Source: JAPPHA01 sp965242975 (GTDB lineage: Bacteria; Pseudomonadota; Alphaproteobacteria; Rhodobacterales; Rhodobacteraceae). From it: a stretch of 64,000 nucleotides of DNA. A program made the position numbers and the translations under genes. The stretch's first letter is position 1, and the number at the start of each line of letters is the position of its first letter. Below are positions 44,852 through 54,173 of the stretch, piece by piece. Where the stretch lies: positions 4,092,001 to 4,156,000 of the forward strand of contig CBDETS010000007.1 of the NCBI GenBank assembly GCA_965242975.1, written 5' to 3'. The notes under the pieces were generated by a model that was not told the DNA's origin, did not search any database, and saw only the letters and a program-made list of their open reading frames with translations.

Positions 44852-45626
44852 CACCGACACTGGACCGGGTCCGGGCGTTCATGATCCTGCCGACCCGGAA
44901 CTTCGGTCTTACGAGCGGGTCATGCCGGGATTCCGAGTGATCATCGAAGCCCGCCTCGACGAGAATTTCGCCAGGAGCGGGTATCTTCGGTCACGAATCG
45001 ACGATTTGCCGGCCTATGCGGATTTCTTTGTGCCCCCCCAGGTTTGATTCTGATCGCGGGCCCGGCCCCGATGATTCCGCGTTCTACCGGGTGGAGGACA
45101 GTGACACGGCGTTCCTGACGGACGAATTCCTGGAAGCGATCGCCTATCGAAAGGATTGGCTCGCGCATCTCACCTATCCCAGGCCGCACCCCTGCTGATT
45201 GCTCCCGAGCCCTACAACCGGATGTACCGGGCCGACGAGATTGAGCGGCCCACGAGGCTTCCTTCGAAGGACGCGACCGCGTCATTGCATCCGTTCGTGG
45301 CGGCCACTCTCAAGCACGACTACGGTGAACCTGATCTGCCGACCGTCTGGCAGCGTGAGCTGGGACTGTCGCTTCGGGAGGCCAACCTCGCGATCATACG
45401 GGAAGAGCGGTACAAGCTCGTGCATTTCAATGGCGGCCTGCCTCCGCTCCTGTTCGACCTGAAATCGCCTGGTTGCGAATCAGTCAACCTGGCCGGGGAT
45501 GAAGCTCACGCGAAGACCTTGCTTCGAATGACGCGAAGACTGCTCGACCACCGGATGAAATTCCAGGGTCACAGGCAATCCGACATGAAGCTTACCGGTG
45601 CCCGAGTCGAGAACGCCGGGAACTGA
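44845..45626 (+). pseudogene. 3' part of the split sulfatase / phosphonate monoester hydrolase-like gene
   Basis: Starting at the boundary the frame reads GYTDTGPGPGVHDPADPE and VMPGFRVIIEARLDENF, then DLPAYADFF. Two frameshifts (near 45040 and 45190) lead through DDSAFYRVEDSDTAFLTDEF and YPRPHP to LLIAPEPYNRMYRADEIERP, a family-typical stretch. Homology then jumps to EPDLPTVWQRELGLSLREAN and RYKLVHFNGGLPPLLFDL, skipping the central part with the second set of metal ligands, so an internal deletion is also present. The C-terminal tail is readable to a stop at 45624-45626. Together with 26332-26628 this is one dead gene. Confidence 0.85.
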
Positions 45627-45942
45627 GGCGAACGCCAGTGTTTTCGCGACGTTGGGGCTCGTTTGGGAATTACCCGGGTCATTGCGCGGGGATTCGAAAG
45701 CGGACTGACGGCGCTAAACTAAACTGGAATGCGGCGCGCGTGCCCGACTTTCGATGAGCGGCAAACGATTCAAGGCGCGCGAACAGGTTCGCGAGACGGG
45801 CCGCTCAATTCAACGAGGGCCATCCGTTACGGACAACGCAGCCTGCTGAACGCGGGCAGAATCTCCAGTATTCTGACCCGGTTTCGGGAAAGTCTCGTCC
45901 AGAATTGATTTTCCGCCAAGGAAGCCCTGGCCAGCAGTGAAG
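45627..45942. other. 316-base region without a gene
   Basis: Between the end of the sulfatase-like remnant and the flippase stop codon. No supported frame and no obvious RNA or repeat. Convergent gene ends on both sides suggest a terminator, but I see no classical one. Confidence 0.5.
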
Positions 45943-47223
45943 TCATGAAGCGTTATGGATGCTGCTTGTACGTCTTGAGTACACAAACTGGACCAAATGC
46001 ACGAAACTCACGAACATTCCTGTCGACAAAGCGGCACCGAGAGCGCCGAGCCAAGGAACAAGAAGGAAATTGCCCAACACGTTCATCAACGCGGCCGTTC
46101 CGAGCGATACCGCGACGAAAAACGTCCTGCCCTCGACGAACAGACTGTTGGTGTTTGGACCTGTCGCGGCATTGATGATTTGGCCCACGCCCAGAAAGAT
46201 GACAATGGCTGTCGCGTCACGAAATTCCGGCGTGATGCCAAAGACCGGCGCCGCAAAGGTTGCGGCAACGGCGACCATGCCGACCGCGGTCGTGGACCAG
46301 ATCGACGAAATGCGCCGGGAGGCGGCAAACATCTGTCGCGCGGCCGGCCAATCTTCGGTGCCGATCGCATGGCCATAAGACGGCAAGAAGAGTGCATTCA
46401 CGGCCCCCATGCCGATGGCGACGAGAGTCATCATTGAAACGATGATACTGTAGTTGCCCACCACATCCAGGGGTTCGAACAGCTGTAACACCAGGACATC
46501 GGTGACCAGGATCAGGATATTGAAACCGGAGATCGTCAGGACCTGGATGTTCTCCGCAGACAGGTTCGCGCGCCATCGCAAGGACGTGTCCGGATCAATG
46601 CGCGCGAGCACCCGGACTCCAAACCACAGAGCGATGATGACAAAAATCGCCGCATAGATTCCCTGCGCAACGAAATATCCGGTCATGTGTGCGGTAATAC
46701 CCGTCACGCTCATGAACATGACCGCAAGAATGACGATCAGGGGCCGCAGGATACCTGAAATACAGCGACTCAACAGGACATGCCCACGGCCTTCCATCAC
46801 GGCCGCAAAGAGCGAGACGCAGATCGTGGTCGCGGACATGAAACAGGCAAGCCCGGCGAAATCGGGCACCGAAAGGCCGAGTGACCGGGTTGCACCATAG
46901 CCAATGATTGCGGTAGCGCCGAGGCTGGCCAAGGTAACCATGAGCCCCTGCGAAAGGAGCGCCTCATGTAGCGCCGTGCAATCTCGGTTCTTGGCGACAT
47001 CGCGCAGGATCAAATTCGGCCAGCCGAGACTGAAAACGGCAGTGATGAGACTGGCGTATCCGAAAATCACGGCAATTTGGCCGAGGAATGCCACGGAGAA
47101 GAGGCCCGCGATGATGCCGTTGTGCATCAACACGGCGAAATAGGCCGCCAACTGCACTCCGATCAGGGCAAGAGCAGTCTTCCCGAAAGTCAACGTATTT
47201 TCGGAATTATGACTGAAAATCAA
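45943..47223 (-). CDS. polysaccharide flippase (Wzx/MOP superfamily)
   Basis: A 426-residue membrane protein with about 12 hydrophobic segments, of the oligosaccharidyl-lipid flippase / polysaccharide biosynthesis group. It has the N-terminal FGKTALALIGVQLAAYF, the FNILILVTDVLVLQLFEPLDVVG segment around the seventh span and a closing LGALGAALSTGM motif typical of the family. It would move lipid-linked sugars across the inner membrane. No glycosyltransferase genes lie nearby, so its partner pathway is elsewhere. About 190 bases without a gene separate it from the NUDIX gene. Confidence 0.85.
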   Translation of the reverse strand: MIFSHNSENTLTFGKTALALIGVQLAAYFAVLMHNGIIAGLFSVAFLGQIAVIFGYASLITAVFSLGWPNLILRDVAKNRDCTALHEALLSQGLMVTLASLGATAIIGYGATRSLGLSVPDFAGLACFMSATTICVSLFAAVMEGRGHVLLSRCISGILRPLIVILAVMFMSVTGITAHMTGYFVAQGIYAAIFVIIALWFGVRVLARIDPDTSLRWRANLSAENIQVLTISGFNILILVTDVLVLQLFEPLDVVGNYSIIVSMMTLVAIGMGAVNALFLPSYGHAIGTEDWPAARQMFAASRRISSIWSTTAVGMVAVAATFAAPVFGITPEFRDATAIVIFLGVGQIINAATGPNTNSLFVEGRTFFVAVSLGTAALMNVLGNFLLVPWLGALGAALSTGMFVSFVHLVQFVYSRRTSSIHNAS

Positions 47224-47414
47224 AGGAATACGAACGATTTACCGCAACGGCAGTCAAGCATCGAAGGACTTGCCGATGCAGAAAGTTGTCCTTGTCTGCA
47301 CTCCGGGAGACAGACAAATTCGGAACAAGGATGACGGAGGGCGTGGCAACAACGCCAAGTCAGGAAGAAGCCGGACTGGGAACGGACGCCGAACCTTGAG
47401 GCCGGGCTTGAGCA

Positions 47415-47894
47415 TTACCATCGTTCTCGGAAATCTCTTCCGTTAACGAATTCCGCAATGAACGCTCCGGTCTTTGGTGCGGCAACAGCGACAGCCTCTT
47501 CCAGGGGTACCCACTTCAAATCCGCAATTTCCAGAGGATCCATCACGGTCGCTTCGCCTGCAAATGACGTGACCAGATAGAATATCGGAAAATCCGTAAT
47601 GCCCCGGAAATTGTGTACGAAGACATGCAACAATTCCGGGGAGCCGATTGCTTCAAGCCCAACCTCCTCACGCAATTCGCGTTTCAGGGCGGCCACGGGG
47701 CTTTCGTGTGCTGTTACCCCTCCTCCGGGTGTATGCCATCCATCTCCATAGGTGTGCCTCACCAACAGGACATTGTTGTCTTCATCAACAACTAATGCCC
47801 GCACGCCCACCGTAAAACCACCGAGCCGTGACACGATCGCTCGACGCAATGTGTCGAGCCGGGCAATACTGAAATCCCATATTGTGCTTTTCAT
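47415..47894 (-). CDS. NUDIX hydrolase
   Basis: A 159-residue NUDIX protein. The box GGGVTAHESPVAALKRELREEVGL fits the GX5EX7REUXEEXGU pattern (U = bulky hydrophobic), giving the Mg-binding glutamates. It is preceded by NNVLLVRHTYGDGWHTPGGG. Such enzymes hydrolyse nucleoside diphosphates linked to another moiety. The substrate cannot be fixed from sequence. It is a single gene pointing away from the small plus-strand gene to its right. Confidence 0.9.
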   Translation of the reverse strand: MKSTIWDFSIARLDTLRRAIVSRLGGFTVGVRALVVDEDNNVLLVRHTYGDGWHTPGGGVTAHESPVAALKRELREEVGLEAIGSPELLHVFVHNFRGITDFPIFYLVTSFAGEATVMDPLEIADLKWVPLEEAVAVAAPKTGAFIAEFVNGRDFRERW

Positions 47895-48057
47895 GCCATC
47901 CGTTGCTCGATGCGTGGTTGGTGCCTGACCAACAAGGTACTCAATCCCGGGGGCACAATATATCGGCTCCTGCGCTCACGTGAAGGACCGGGAACTGCGT
48001 AACTGCATTGGACATGATGGCCATACTCGATTAGGTGGGCGACCGGAGTCACAAAGG

Positions 48058-48285
48058 ATGGAGGGTACATTGGCTACGCGTGTGGATTTCAAGCGCGTCG
48101 TATCAGACTTTGCCAAACTCGAAGGACGTGCGACGATCAGCATAGGAACCACGGGGTTCGCCGGGGATGGTGACCGACTCTTTCTGAACTTCAACGATGT
48201 GGGCATTCTTTTTACGCACGAAGACGCCGAGGCGTTTCTCGCCGGCGCGGCACGCGCAGCAAAACGGTTGGGCAAGGAAGACTAA
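48058..48285 (+). CDS. small hypothetical protein
   Basis: A 75-residue soluble protein I do not recognise. It starts MEGTLATRVDFKRVVSDFAKLEG, has a glycine-rich centre (GTTGFAGDGDRLFLNF) and ends in an Ala-rich helix. The frame is open upstream to 47980, but the ATG at 48058 has AAAGGA before it. A TTG at 48070 behind GGAGG is another option. Confidence 0.5.
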   Translation: MEGTLATRVDFKRVVSDFAKLEGRATISIGTTGFAGDGDRLFLNFNDVGILFTHEDAEAFLAGAARAAKRLGKED

Positions 48286-48360
48286 GCCTCCAAATTGAAA
48301 TGGCGGCCTCGGCAATAGCTGCCGCGCTTTCGCGAAATGTCGCCCGGGTGTCCGTGACCC

Positions 48361-48552
48361 CTCGCTGGTTGCCTTGAGGCTGGCGGTCTAGATGATCTGA
48401 GGATCCCGCCAGGCAATCGGCTGGATGTTCTTCGTGGCGTCCGACCGGGGCAGCAAAATGTTCGCATCAACGAGCAATGGCGTATCTGTTTCGTCACGTG
48501 GCGGTGATGCCCGGGAGGTCGAGATTTTCGACTATCATCTGGAGATACATTG
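48361..48552 (+). pseudogene. HigB toxin remnant
   Basis: The frame reads LDDLRIPPGNRLDVLRG and NVRINEQWRICF, the C-terminal half of a HigB/RelE-type mRNA interferase. A one-base shift near 48505 then gives GDAREVEIFDYHLEIH and a stop; HigB proteins typically end in a DVEIVDYH-like motif. The N-terminal half is not readable. It lies immediately upstream of a HigA-like remnant in the normal higB-higA order. Confidence 0.75.
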
Positions 48553-48555
48553 ATC

Positions 48556-48900
48556 ATGACTATCGACGAAAACAAAAAGACCAGCGCAGGGCTGATTTTG
48601 AAATGTTGCGTCGGGATGGCGGTGGCTGCCTGTCTATCCCGGCGCGATTCTGCGCGACGAGTTCCCGAAGCCGATGCAAATTGGTGGCAGTCGGCTGGCG
48701 TGGGACCCGAAGGTCCCGCGCGCTGCCAAACGAATTTGTGCTTGGGCTCCGCTCTGCAACTGTCGACGCTGCATCACGACGGGCACGCCATTTCAGGACG
48801 ACTCCGGAACTCAGGATTAACGCGCAGGCCCGTTACGACCTGGACGTAGCTGAACGTACAGGGCGGTACAGAATTGATCGGGAGGTGGAGCCACGTCCCC
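48556..48900 (+). pseudogene. HigA antitoxin remnant
   Basis: After an ATG (MTIDENKKTSAG) the protein shifts frame to PVYPGAILRDEFPKPMQIGGSRLAWD. This matches the HPGEILREEF start of HigA/VapI-type XRE antitoxins. It shifts again to LARHFRTTPELRINAQARYDLD-like wording (here ASRRARHFRTTPELRINAQARYD), the family's conserved end. At least two frameshifts make it non-functional. Confidence 0.75.
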
Positions 48901-49630
48901 ACGTCCGGCATGACATTTTCGAAGGATCAACCACTCGATCGGAACAGCAACACAAGACTGTTCGGCTTTTTTGTCATCGGGTGCGCCTGAGCGCGTCTGA
49001 TCGGTTGTCGTTGCATTGCAGAATAGTGGGGCAAGCAGTCCTTCGAGGATGCCAATCACCCTGCTTCACCGACAATCGGCTATCGAGAGTTGGGTTCCTG
49101 ATCCAGTTGAATTTAGCCGGTTGATCCGCCTGTTCCACGGCACTCTTCCAGCGCGTCGAGAGACTTTTCACGATTGACAGATGATAAACCTGACAACCGC
49201 GAGCATGATCTGCATGTCGCGGCGACCTTCAAGTATGCAGTCTGCGATGTTCTTTGGCCTGCAATCCGGAAAACGTCTGCCTTGGCGTTATCAAGGTCGG
49301 ACAGGTCGATTCATTGCCGGATCACGCGAACGTGTCTCGCGCGTTCGTACGCATTCGGGACCGTGACAGCGAACGCGCCGGTTGAAACATCCCTGCCAGG
49401 TATGTCCAACAACGGCATCGTTCTTCTCCGGCGGATTTAGAAGTCAAAGAGGCCGACTGCAGTGGCAGGCCCAAATAACGGCACCTAACCCTCAAGTCGC
49501 GCTTAGAGCGGACTTCGAGTGGAACTGTCGCAAACGCACGTGGCAACATTGTTCACTCGCCCTTGACACGCGTGTATTCTGACTGATGTGCGAAATGCGC
49601 ATGTCCGAATGAAAAGGAAAGGCAACCCGA
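48901..49630. other. 730-base region without a recognisable gene
   Basis: Between the higA remnant and the phosphatase gene. Open frames of 60-90 codons exist in several frames, but none shows a family motif or a convincing ribosome binding site. Probably eroded former coding DNA plus the phosphatase promoter. Confidence 0.5.
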
Positions 49631-50539
49631 ATGTCAGCCCCGGTTCTTCATGCATCACGTTTCGGAAGGCTGACCACAGGCATTCCTGCCGGGACGCGCG
49701 TTTGTGTGATTGGTGACGTTCATGGACGCTCGGCAGAATTCCGGTGCCTTCTGGACCACTTCGCGGCCAGATGCCCTGATCATGATCAAAACCTGCTGAT
49801 CCTGCTCGGCGATCTTGTCGACCGGGGCAGGGATAGCCTGGGTGCGCTCGATATCGCGATCGACGTTGTCGATGACCCTGAATCCCGAGGCTTCGACCAG
49901 GTCATGCCACTGATGGGAAATCACGAGCAAATGATGCGCGTGACCCTTGAGGGCATGCCGGATTTCGACCCTTGGATCTGGCTGGACAACGGTGGGGTCA
50001 AGGTCGCAGAGCAACTCGGGTGCGATGTTCCCCAGGACGTTTTTTCGCGTCAGGGTGCGTGGCGCCCGGATTCCGTCCCTCCTCAGGATCAGATCAATCG
50101 ACGCTTCAGCGAACTCATGGTGTCCGCGCTTGGGGAACGGCGGGTGAGATTCCTGGAACAGCTGCGTTCGCACGTCCGGCAAGGCCGATTGCTTTTCGTG
50201 CACGCGGGAGTTGATCCGGACGAAGAAATCGAAGCCTTCCTGGGGCTGCCCTGGCACATGGTGAACAATTACCACTGGGCCTGGATCCGCCACTCGTTTC
50301 TTCGGCATCCCGAACCGGCAAGAGGGCTCGTGGTCGTGCACGGCCACACGCCGGTCCGCTTCGACAGCGCATCCGAAGCAACGGACGAGATCGTCCTTCC
50401 GCACCTGTTGAATGGAGGGAAGATTAACCTTGATGGCGGGAGTTTCGTGTCCGGTCGCGTTGCGGGCGCGGAGTTCCTGGCGACCGGGTACGGGGTTACG
50501 GTCGCGGCCGGGTCTCCGGACAGGCTTTGGTATTACTGA
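49631..50539 (+). CDS. PPP-family metallophosphatase
   Basis: A 302-residue calcineurin-like phosphoesterase of the Ser/Thr protein phosphatase / Ap4A hydrolase group. All motifs are in order: VIGDVHGRSAEF, LLGDLVDRGRDS, PLMGNHEQMM, a His in LLFVHAGVDPDEE and VVHGHTPVRF. These bind two metal ions. A long insert precedes the third motif. Length and wording suggest a bacterial protein-phosphatase or dinucleotide-polyphosphate hydrolase. It is a single gene; substrate unknown. Confidence 0.9.
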   Translation: MSAPVLHASRFGRLTTGIPAGTRVCVIGDVHGRSAEFRCLLDHFAARCPDHDQNLLILLGDLVDRGRDSLGALDIAIDVVDDPESRGFDQVMPLMGNHEQMMRVTLEGMPDFDPWIWLDNGGVKVAEQLGCDVPQDVFSRQGAWRPDSVPPQDQINRRFSELMVSALGERRVRFLEQLRSHVRQGRLLFVHAGVDPDEEIEAFLGLPWHMVNNYHWAWIRHSFLRHPEPARGLVVVHGHTPVRFDSASEATDEIVLPHLLNGGKINLDGGSFVSGRVAGAEFLATGYGVTVAAGSPDRLWYY

Positions 50540-50716
50540 GAACGTCCGGATGCGATGACCATGCTGCCCGGTCGACGCAACGTTCCCGCGACGAGACAAC
50601 GCTGGCGGCGGCATGGGCAGCGGCGTTGCATTCATCGGCTCAGACTAGGCCGGGTGGATTGCGACCCGGTCCCGGACCGGGCGTTCCGTACACACCGATT
50701 CTCCTTTGAAAGGCCG

Positions 50717-50756
50717 TTGACACGCGCAACCGGTTCGTTCTAATTTTTAGTATTAG
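50717..50756 (+). promoter_or_regulatory. candidate promoter and operator of the hydantoinase operon
   Basis: TTGACA at 50717-50722 followed after 18 bases by TAATTT gives a plausible sigma-70-type promoter. The -10 region overlaps a perfect dyad CTAAT-TTTTAGT-ATTAG (50740-50756), which could bind the XRE-type regulator encoded 18 bases downstream, so autoregulation is likely. It is the only AT-rich patch in the region. Confidence 0.55.
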
Positions 50757-50774
50757 TAAAATCTGGAACGTCAC

Positions 50775-51509
50775 ATGCAGCCAGGTTCCGGCCCGAAGAC
50801 AAAGGACTTTTCCGACAACCAGCCGTTGGGGCAACGGCTCAGGAACCGCCGTCTGAAACTTGGCTTGACGCTTCAGGATGTCGCGACCGGAGCCAAGCTA
50901 TCCGTTGGTTTCATTTCACAGGTCGAACGGGACCTGGCATCTCCGTCCCTGTCATCTCTTGTTGGGATTTCTCGGGTGCTCGGCAGGAGCGTGGCGGATT
51001 TTCTCGTTGCGCCGGAAGGAGGTTCGCCTTCGACGCGTCAGTCCCGCCGCCGGGTTTATGGGCCCGACCCTGCCGCGTTCGGTTACGAACGGATTTCAGC
51101 GAACTTTCCCGGGCACGTGCTGAGCAGCGTGATCATTCATGAAACACCGGGCCACAGGAGCGAACCGATTCGCCACGAAGGCGAAGAGCTCTTTTACATG
51201 CTGGAAGGCTCCATAACCGTCGAGGTCGACGGGGATTGCACGGTGCTCAGGCCCGGAGATTCGATGCACTTCAGTTCCTTGCTCCGGCATTCGACCTGGA
51301 ATCACACGACCAGGCCAGCGAAATTTCTGCACGTCTGCACGATGGATGTGTTTGGCGATGCCAACGGCCCGACCGGTCAGGGTACCGGCTCGGGAGATCC
51401 GGGTCCGCAACAGCCGGGACGGATGATTCCGGGAGCCCGCGGTGGCAACAAGCGTTCGACCGCGGCCGGAGAGAACCCAACGAAAATGAAGGGGAGAAAA
51501 ACACGATGA
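50775..51509 (+). CDS. XRE-family regulator with cupin domain
   Basis: A 244-residue regulator. An N-terminal helix-turn-helix (GQRLRNRRLKLGLTLQDVA, GFISQVERDLASPSLSSL) is followed by a C-terminal cupin sensor domain (RHEGEELFYMLEGSITVEV, LRPGDSMHFSS). A polar Gly/Pro-rich tail of about 45 residues follows the cupin. Its stop overlaps the binding-protein start by four bases, so it is the first gene of the hydantoinase operon and probably controls it in response to a small ligand. Confidence 0.92.
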   Translation: MQPGSGPKTKDFSDNQPLGQRLRNRRLKLGLTLQDVATGAKLSVGFISQVERDLASPSLSSLVGISRVLGRSVADFLVAPEGGSPSTRQSRRRVYGPDPAAFGYERISANFPGHVLSSVIIHETPGHRSEPIRHEGEELFYMLEGSITVEVDGDCTVLRPGDSMHFSSLLRHSTWNHTTRPAKFLHVCTMDVFGDANGPTGQGTGSGDPGPQQPGRMIPGARGGNKRSTAAGENPTKMKGRKTR

Positions 51510-53110
51510 AACACGCGACTTGCTCACGTCTCCGGACGTTCGGCCTTGCGGTGGTCTGTACCGCCCTGGTGGCACTTGCCCAGTCGGCAGCCGCGGAGCG
51601 GGTGCTCCGGCTCGACGAGGTCGCCGTTGGTGAACTCGACCCTGCGAAGGCGTCCGACTACGCGGATTCGATTCTCATGTTCAATGTCTACGACACTCTG
51701 GTCCTGCCTCGGCAGGGAGGGCCGGGCCATGTCCCGCATCTGGCTGAAAGCTGGGAAGGCGAAGGCACCAGCTATACCTTCACCTTGAGAGACGATGCCC
51801 GTTTCCAGAGCGGGAATCCGGTCACGGCAGACGACGTCGTATTCTCGCTTGATCGCATGAAAGCACTGGGACTGGGCTTGTCCTACCTTTTTGGAAACGT
51901 CGAAAGCGCCGAGGCGCTCGATGACCGCACGGTACGATTCAATCTCGGCGTTGCCTATGCACCGTTCGTGGCATCGCTCGTTCGGCTACCGATCGTCGAC
52001 AAGGTGACCGTCATGGCCAATCTTGGCGAAGGCGAGGGCGACATGCAGGATTGGGGCCAAACCTATCTGTCAGCCAACGGTGCGGGAAGCGGTGCCTACG
52101 TGGTGGTGTCGCACAATCCGCAGGAAGAGACCGTCATGGGCAAGAACGCCGACTATTTCCTGGGAATTGACCACTCTGCACCGGATACCGTCAGGTTGCG
52201 CTACGGTCTCGAGGCGGCAACGGTCAGAACACTCCTTGCACAGGGGGAACACGAGATCTCGTCTCAGTGGCTGCCGCCCGAGGTGATGAAGGCCCTGGCC
52301 GGTGAGGGCATGCAGTTGCTCACCGAAAGCGGGACAGGCGCGTTCTACTTCAAGATGAACACGACGAAGTCACCGCTCGACGACGTCCACTGCCGCCTCG
52401 CGCTCTCCAACGCATTCGACTACGAAGCGGCTCTGAAACTGATCGCGGTTACCGACGATCTTTCGCAGGGGTCGGCGTCTACGGGTGCCATTCCGGTTGG
52501 CATGTTTGGCTCGAATCCGGCCGACATGACAATTCCACGCGATCTTGACGGTGCCAAGGCGCATCTTGAACAATGCGCTCACGATCCGGCCGATTTCACG
52601 ATCGAGATCACCTGGATTGCCGAGGTTCCGGTGGAAGAACGTTTCGCTTTGCTCTTCCAGGCCAACCTTGCTGAAATCGGCGTCACGTCGACGATCACCA
52701 AGGTGCCATGGGCACTGTTTTCGAGCATGGTAAACAGTGCGGAGAACACGCCGCATATCTCGCAACTGTTTGTCAACGCCGTGACGGGCGACCCTGACAC
52801 CTTGCTGTACGGCATGTACCATTCGACTGCGGCGGGTACCTGGCAGTCCCCGGAGCACTTGAGCGATGCCGAAGTCGACCGGCTGCTCGAGGAGGGTCGA
52901 ACCGGTACAACCGACGAAGCCAGGGAGGCAGCCTATTCTGCCCTGAATACCCGGTTGGTATCCATCGCGCCGTCGATTTACGGCTATGACCGTCAGTCGA
53001 TCTTTGCGGCAAGCCCGAAGGTCAAGGCACCCGCGCTGAGTGATCCGGACCATGCGTTCGGGCTTGATGGAATGGGATTCAGCTTCCGGCTCATGTCGGT
53101 TGAAGAGTAG
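51506..53110 (+). CDS. family-5 ABC substrate-binding protein
   Basis: A 534-residue peptide/opine-type binding protein with a Sec signal peptide (MKHATCSRLRTFGLAVVCTA, cleavage near SAAAE). Core motifs are present: YTFTLRDDARFQSGNPVTADDVVFSLDR and HCRLALSNAFDYEAAL. The ATG at 51506 has AGGGGAG before it. It is followed by two permeases, two ATPases and the hydantoinase genes, so its ligand may be a hydantoin, oxoproline or related cyclic amide. Confidence 0.92.
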   Translation: MKHATCSRLRTFGLAVVCTALVALAQSAAAERVLRLDEVAVGELDPAKASDYADSILMFNVYDTLVLPRQGGPGHVPHLAESWEGEGTSYTFTLRDDARFQSGNPVTADDVVFSLDRMKALGLGLSYLFGNVESAEALDDRTVRFNLGVAYAPFVASLVRLPIVDKVTVMANLGEGEGDMQDWGQTYLSANGAGSGAYVVVSHNPQEETVMGKNADYFLGIDHSAPDTVRLRYGLEAATVRTLLAQGEHEISSQWLPPEVMKALAGEGMQLLTESGTGAFYFKMNTTKSPLDDVHCRLALSNAFDYEAALKLIAVTDDLSQGSASTGAIPVGMFGSNPADMTIPRDLDGAKAHLEQCAHDPADFTIEITWIAEVPVEERFALLFQANLAEIGVTSTITKVPWALFSSMVNSAENTPHISQLFVNAVTGDPDTLLYGMYHSTAAGTWQSPEHLSDAEVDRLLEEGRTGTTDEAREAAYSALNTRLVSIAPSIYGYDRQSIFAASPKVKAPALSDPDHAFGLDGMGFSFRLMSVEE

Positions 53111-53147
53111 CGGCACTCGTTCTGGAAGGGCACGAAGAACAAGACGA

Positions 53148-54173
53148 TTGAACCCTGTTCTGCATCTTCTCCTGCGCAGGACAGGAATGTCCGTGCTTGT
53201 TCTCATTGGCGTTTCCGTTCTGATTTTTCTGATCGCCCGGGTGATCCCGGGCGATCCGGCCCGGATCGCGCTCGGCCCCAACGCGACCCAGGAACAGGTC
53301 CTCAAGTTACGTGATGCGCTGCATCTCGATGAGCCGATCTGGATACAATACGGCTACTTCGTTCGCGATCTGTCCCGGGGCGACCTCGGTGTTTCCCTTT
53401 ATACCAATCGGCCTGTAACCACCGATATCGCCCAGTTTCTCCCGGCGACACTCGAGCTTGTTTTCGCCGCAGGCATTTTGATGATTGGACTCGGGCTGCC
53501 ACTCGGTATCCTGTCGGCGAGGTATCGGGGGGGTGTGATCGACAATGTCGTTCGGGTGATTTCCCTGCTCGGAGTTTCGGCCCCGAGTTTTGTCTGGGCC
53601 GTCATTCTCATGCTGCTGTTCGCATTCTTTCTGCCGTTGTTCCCGATCGCGGGGCGCCTGGCGACCGAATACCAGATCGAACGCCTGACCGGTTTTCTGC
53701 TCGTCGATACATTGCTTGCCGGTAACATCGACGCATTCGGCAACGCGCTCAGGCACATTTTTCTTCCGGCATTCGCACTGGCGTTGTCCGGCATTGGCCA
53801 GGCCGCACGCCTGACCCGGGCGAACATGGTTGAGACCTATGACCGCCCCTACATCGAGATGGCCAGATCCTACGGCTTCCCCGAGTGGCGGATCGCAGGC
53901 CGATATGCCTTTCGTCCGTCGCTGATTCCATCGCTTACGATTCTTGGGCTGGACTTTGCCGCCATGCTCGGGAACGCCTTCCTGGTCGAGGCAATCTTTG
54001 CCTGGCCGGGCTTGTCGCGTTACGGCGTCGCGGTCATTCTCAGGAAGGACCTCAATGCCATCGTCGGCACGGTGCTGATCATTTCCGCGACGTTCCTGAT
54101 CGCGAACCTGGTCGTGGACCTCTTGATCGCATGGCTGAATCCGCGCGTTCGTCACGGACGGGAAACGACATGA
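53148..54173 (+). CDS. ABC permease, DppB type
   Basis: A 341-residue permease. MSVLVLIGVSVLIFLIARVIPGDPA contains the first span and the group's IPGDP motif, and LVEAIFAWPGLSRYGV is typical of DppB proteins. The frame is open from 53040. I suggest the TTG at 53148 because the usual polar N-terminus follows; an ATG at 53187 would cut into the first span. The start is uncertain, the family call is not. Confidence 0.88.
   Translation: MNPVLHLLLRRTGMSVLVLIGVSVLIFLIARVIPGDPARIALGPNATQEQVLKLRDALHLDEPIWIQYGYFVRDLSRGDLGVSLYTNRPVTTDIAQFLPATLELVFAAGILMIGLGLPLGILSARYRGGVIDNVVRVISLLGVSAPSFVWAVILMLLFAFFLPLFPIAGRLATEYQIERLTGFLLVDTLLAGNIDAFGNALRHIFLPAFALALSGIGQAARLTRANMVETYDRPYIEMARSYGFPEWRIAGRYAFRPSLIPSLTILGLDFAAMLGNAFLVEAIFAWPGLSRYGVAVILRKDLNAIVGTVLIISATFLIANLVVDLLIAWLNPRVRHGRETT

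Noticed and set aside
48477..49124. 215-codon frame as a real gene
   Set aside because: Only a short internal part resembles a protein (HigA end); the rest is shadow sequence. Explained better as the degraded higA.
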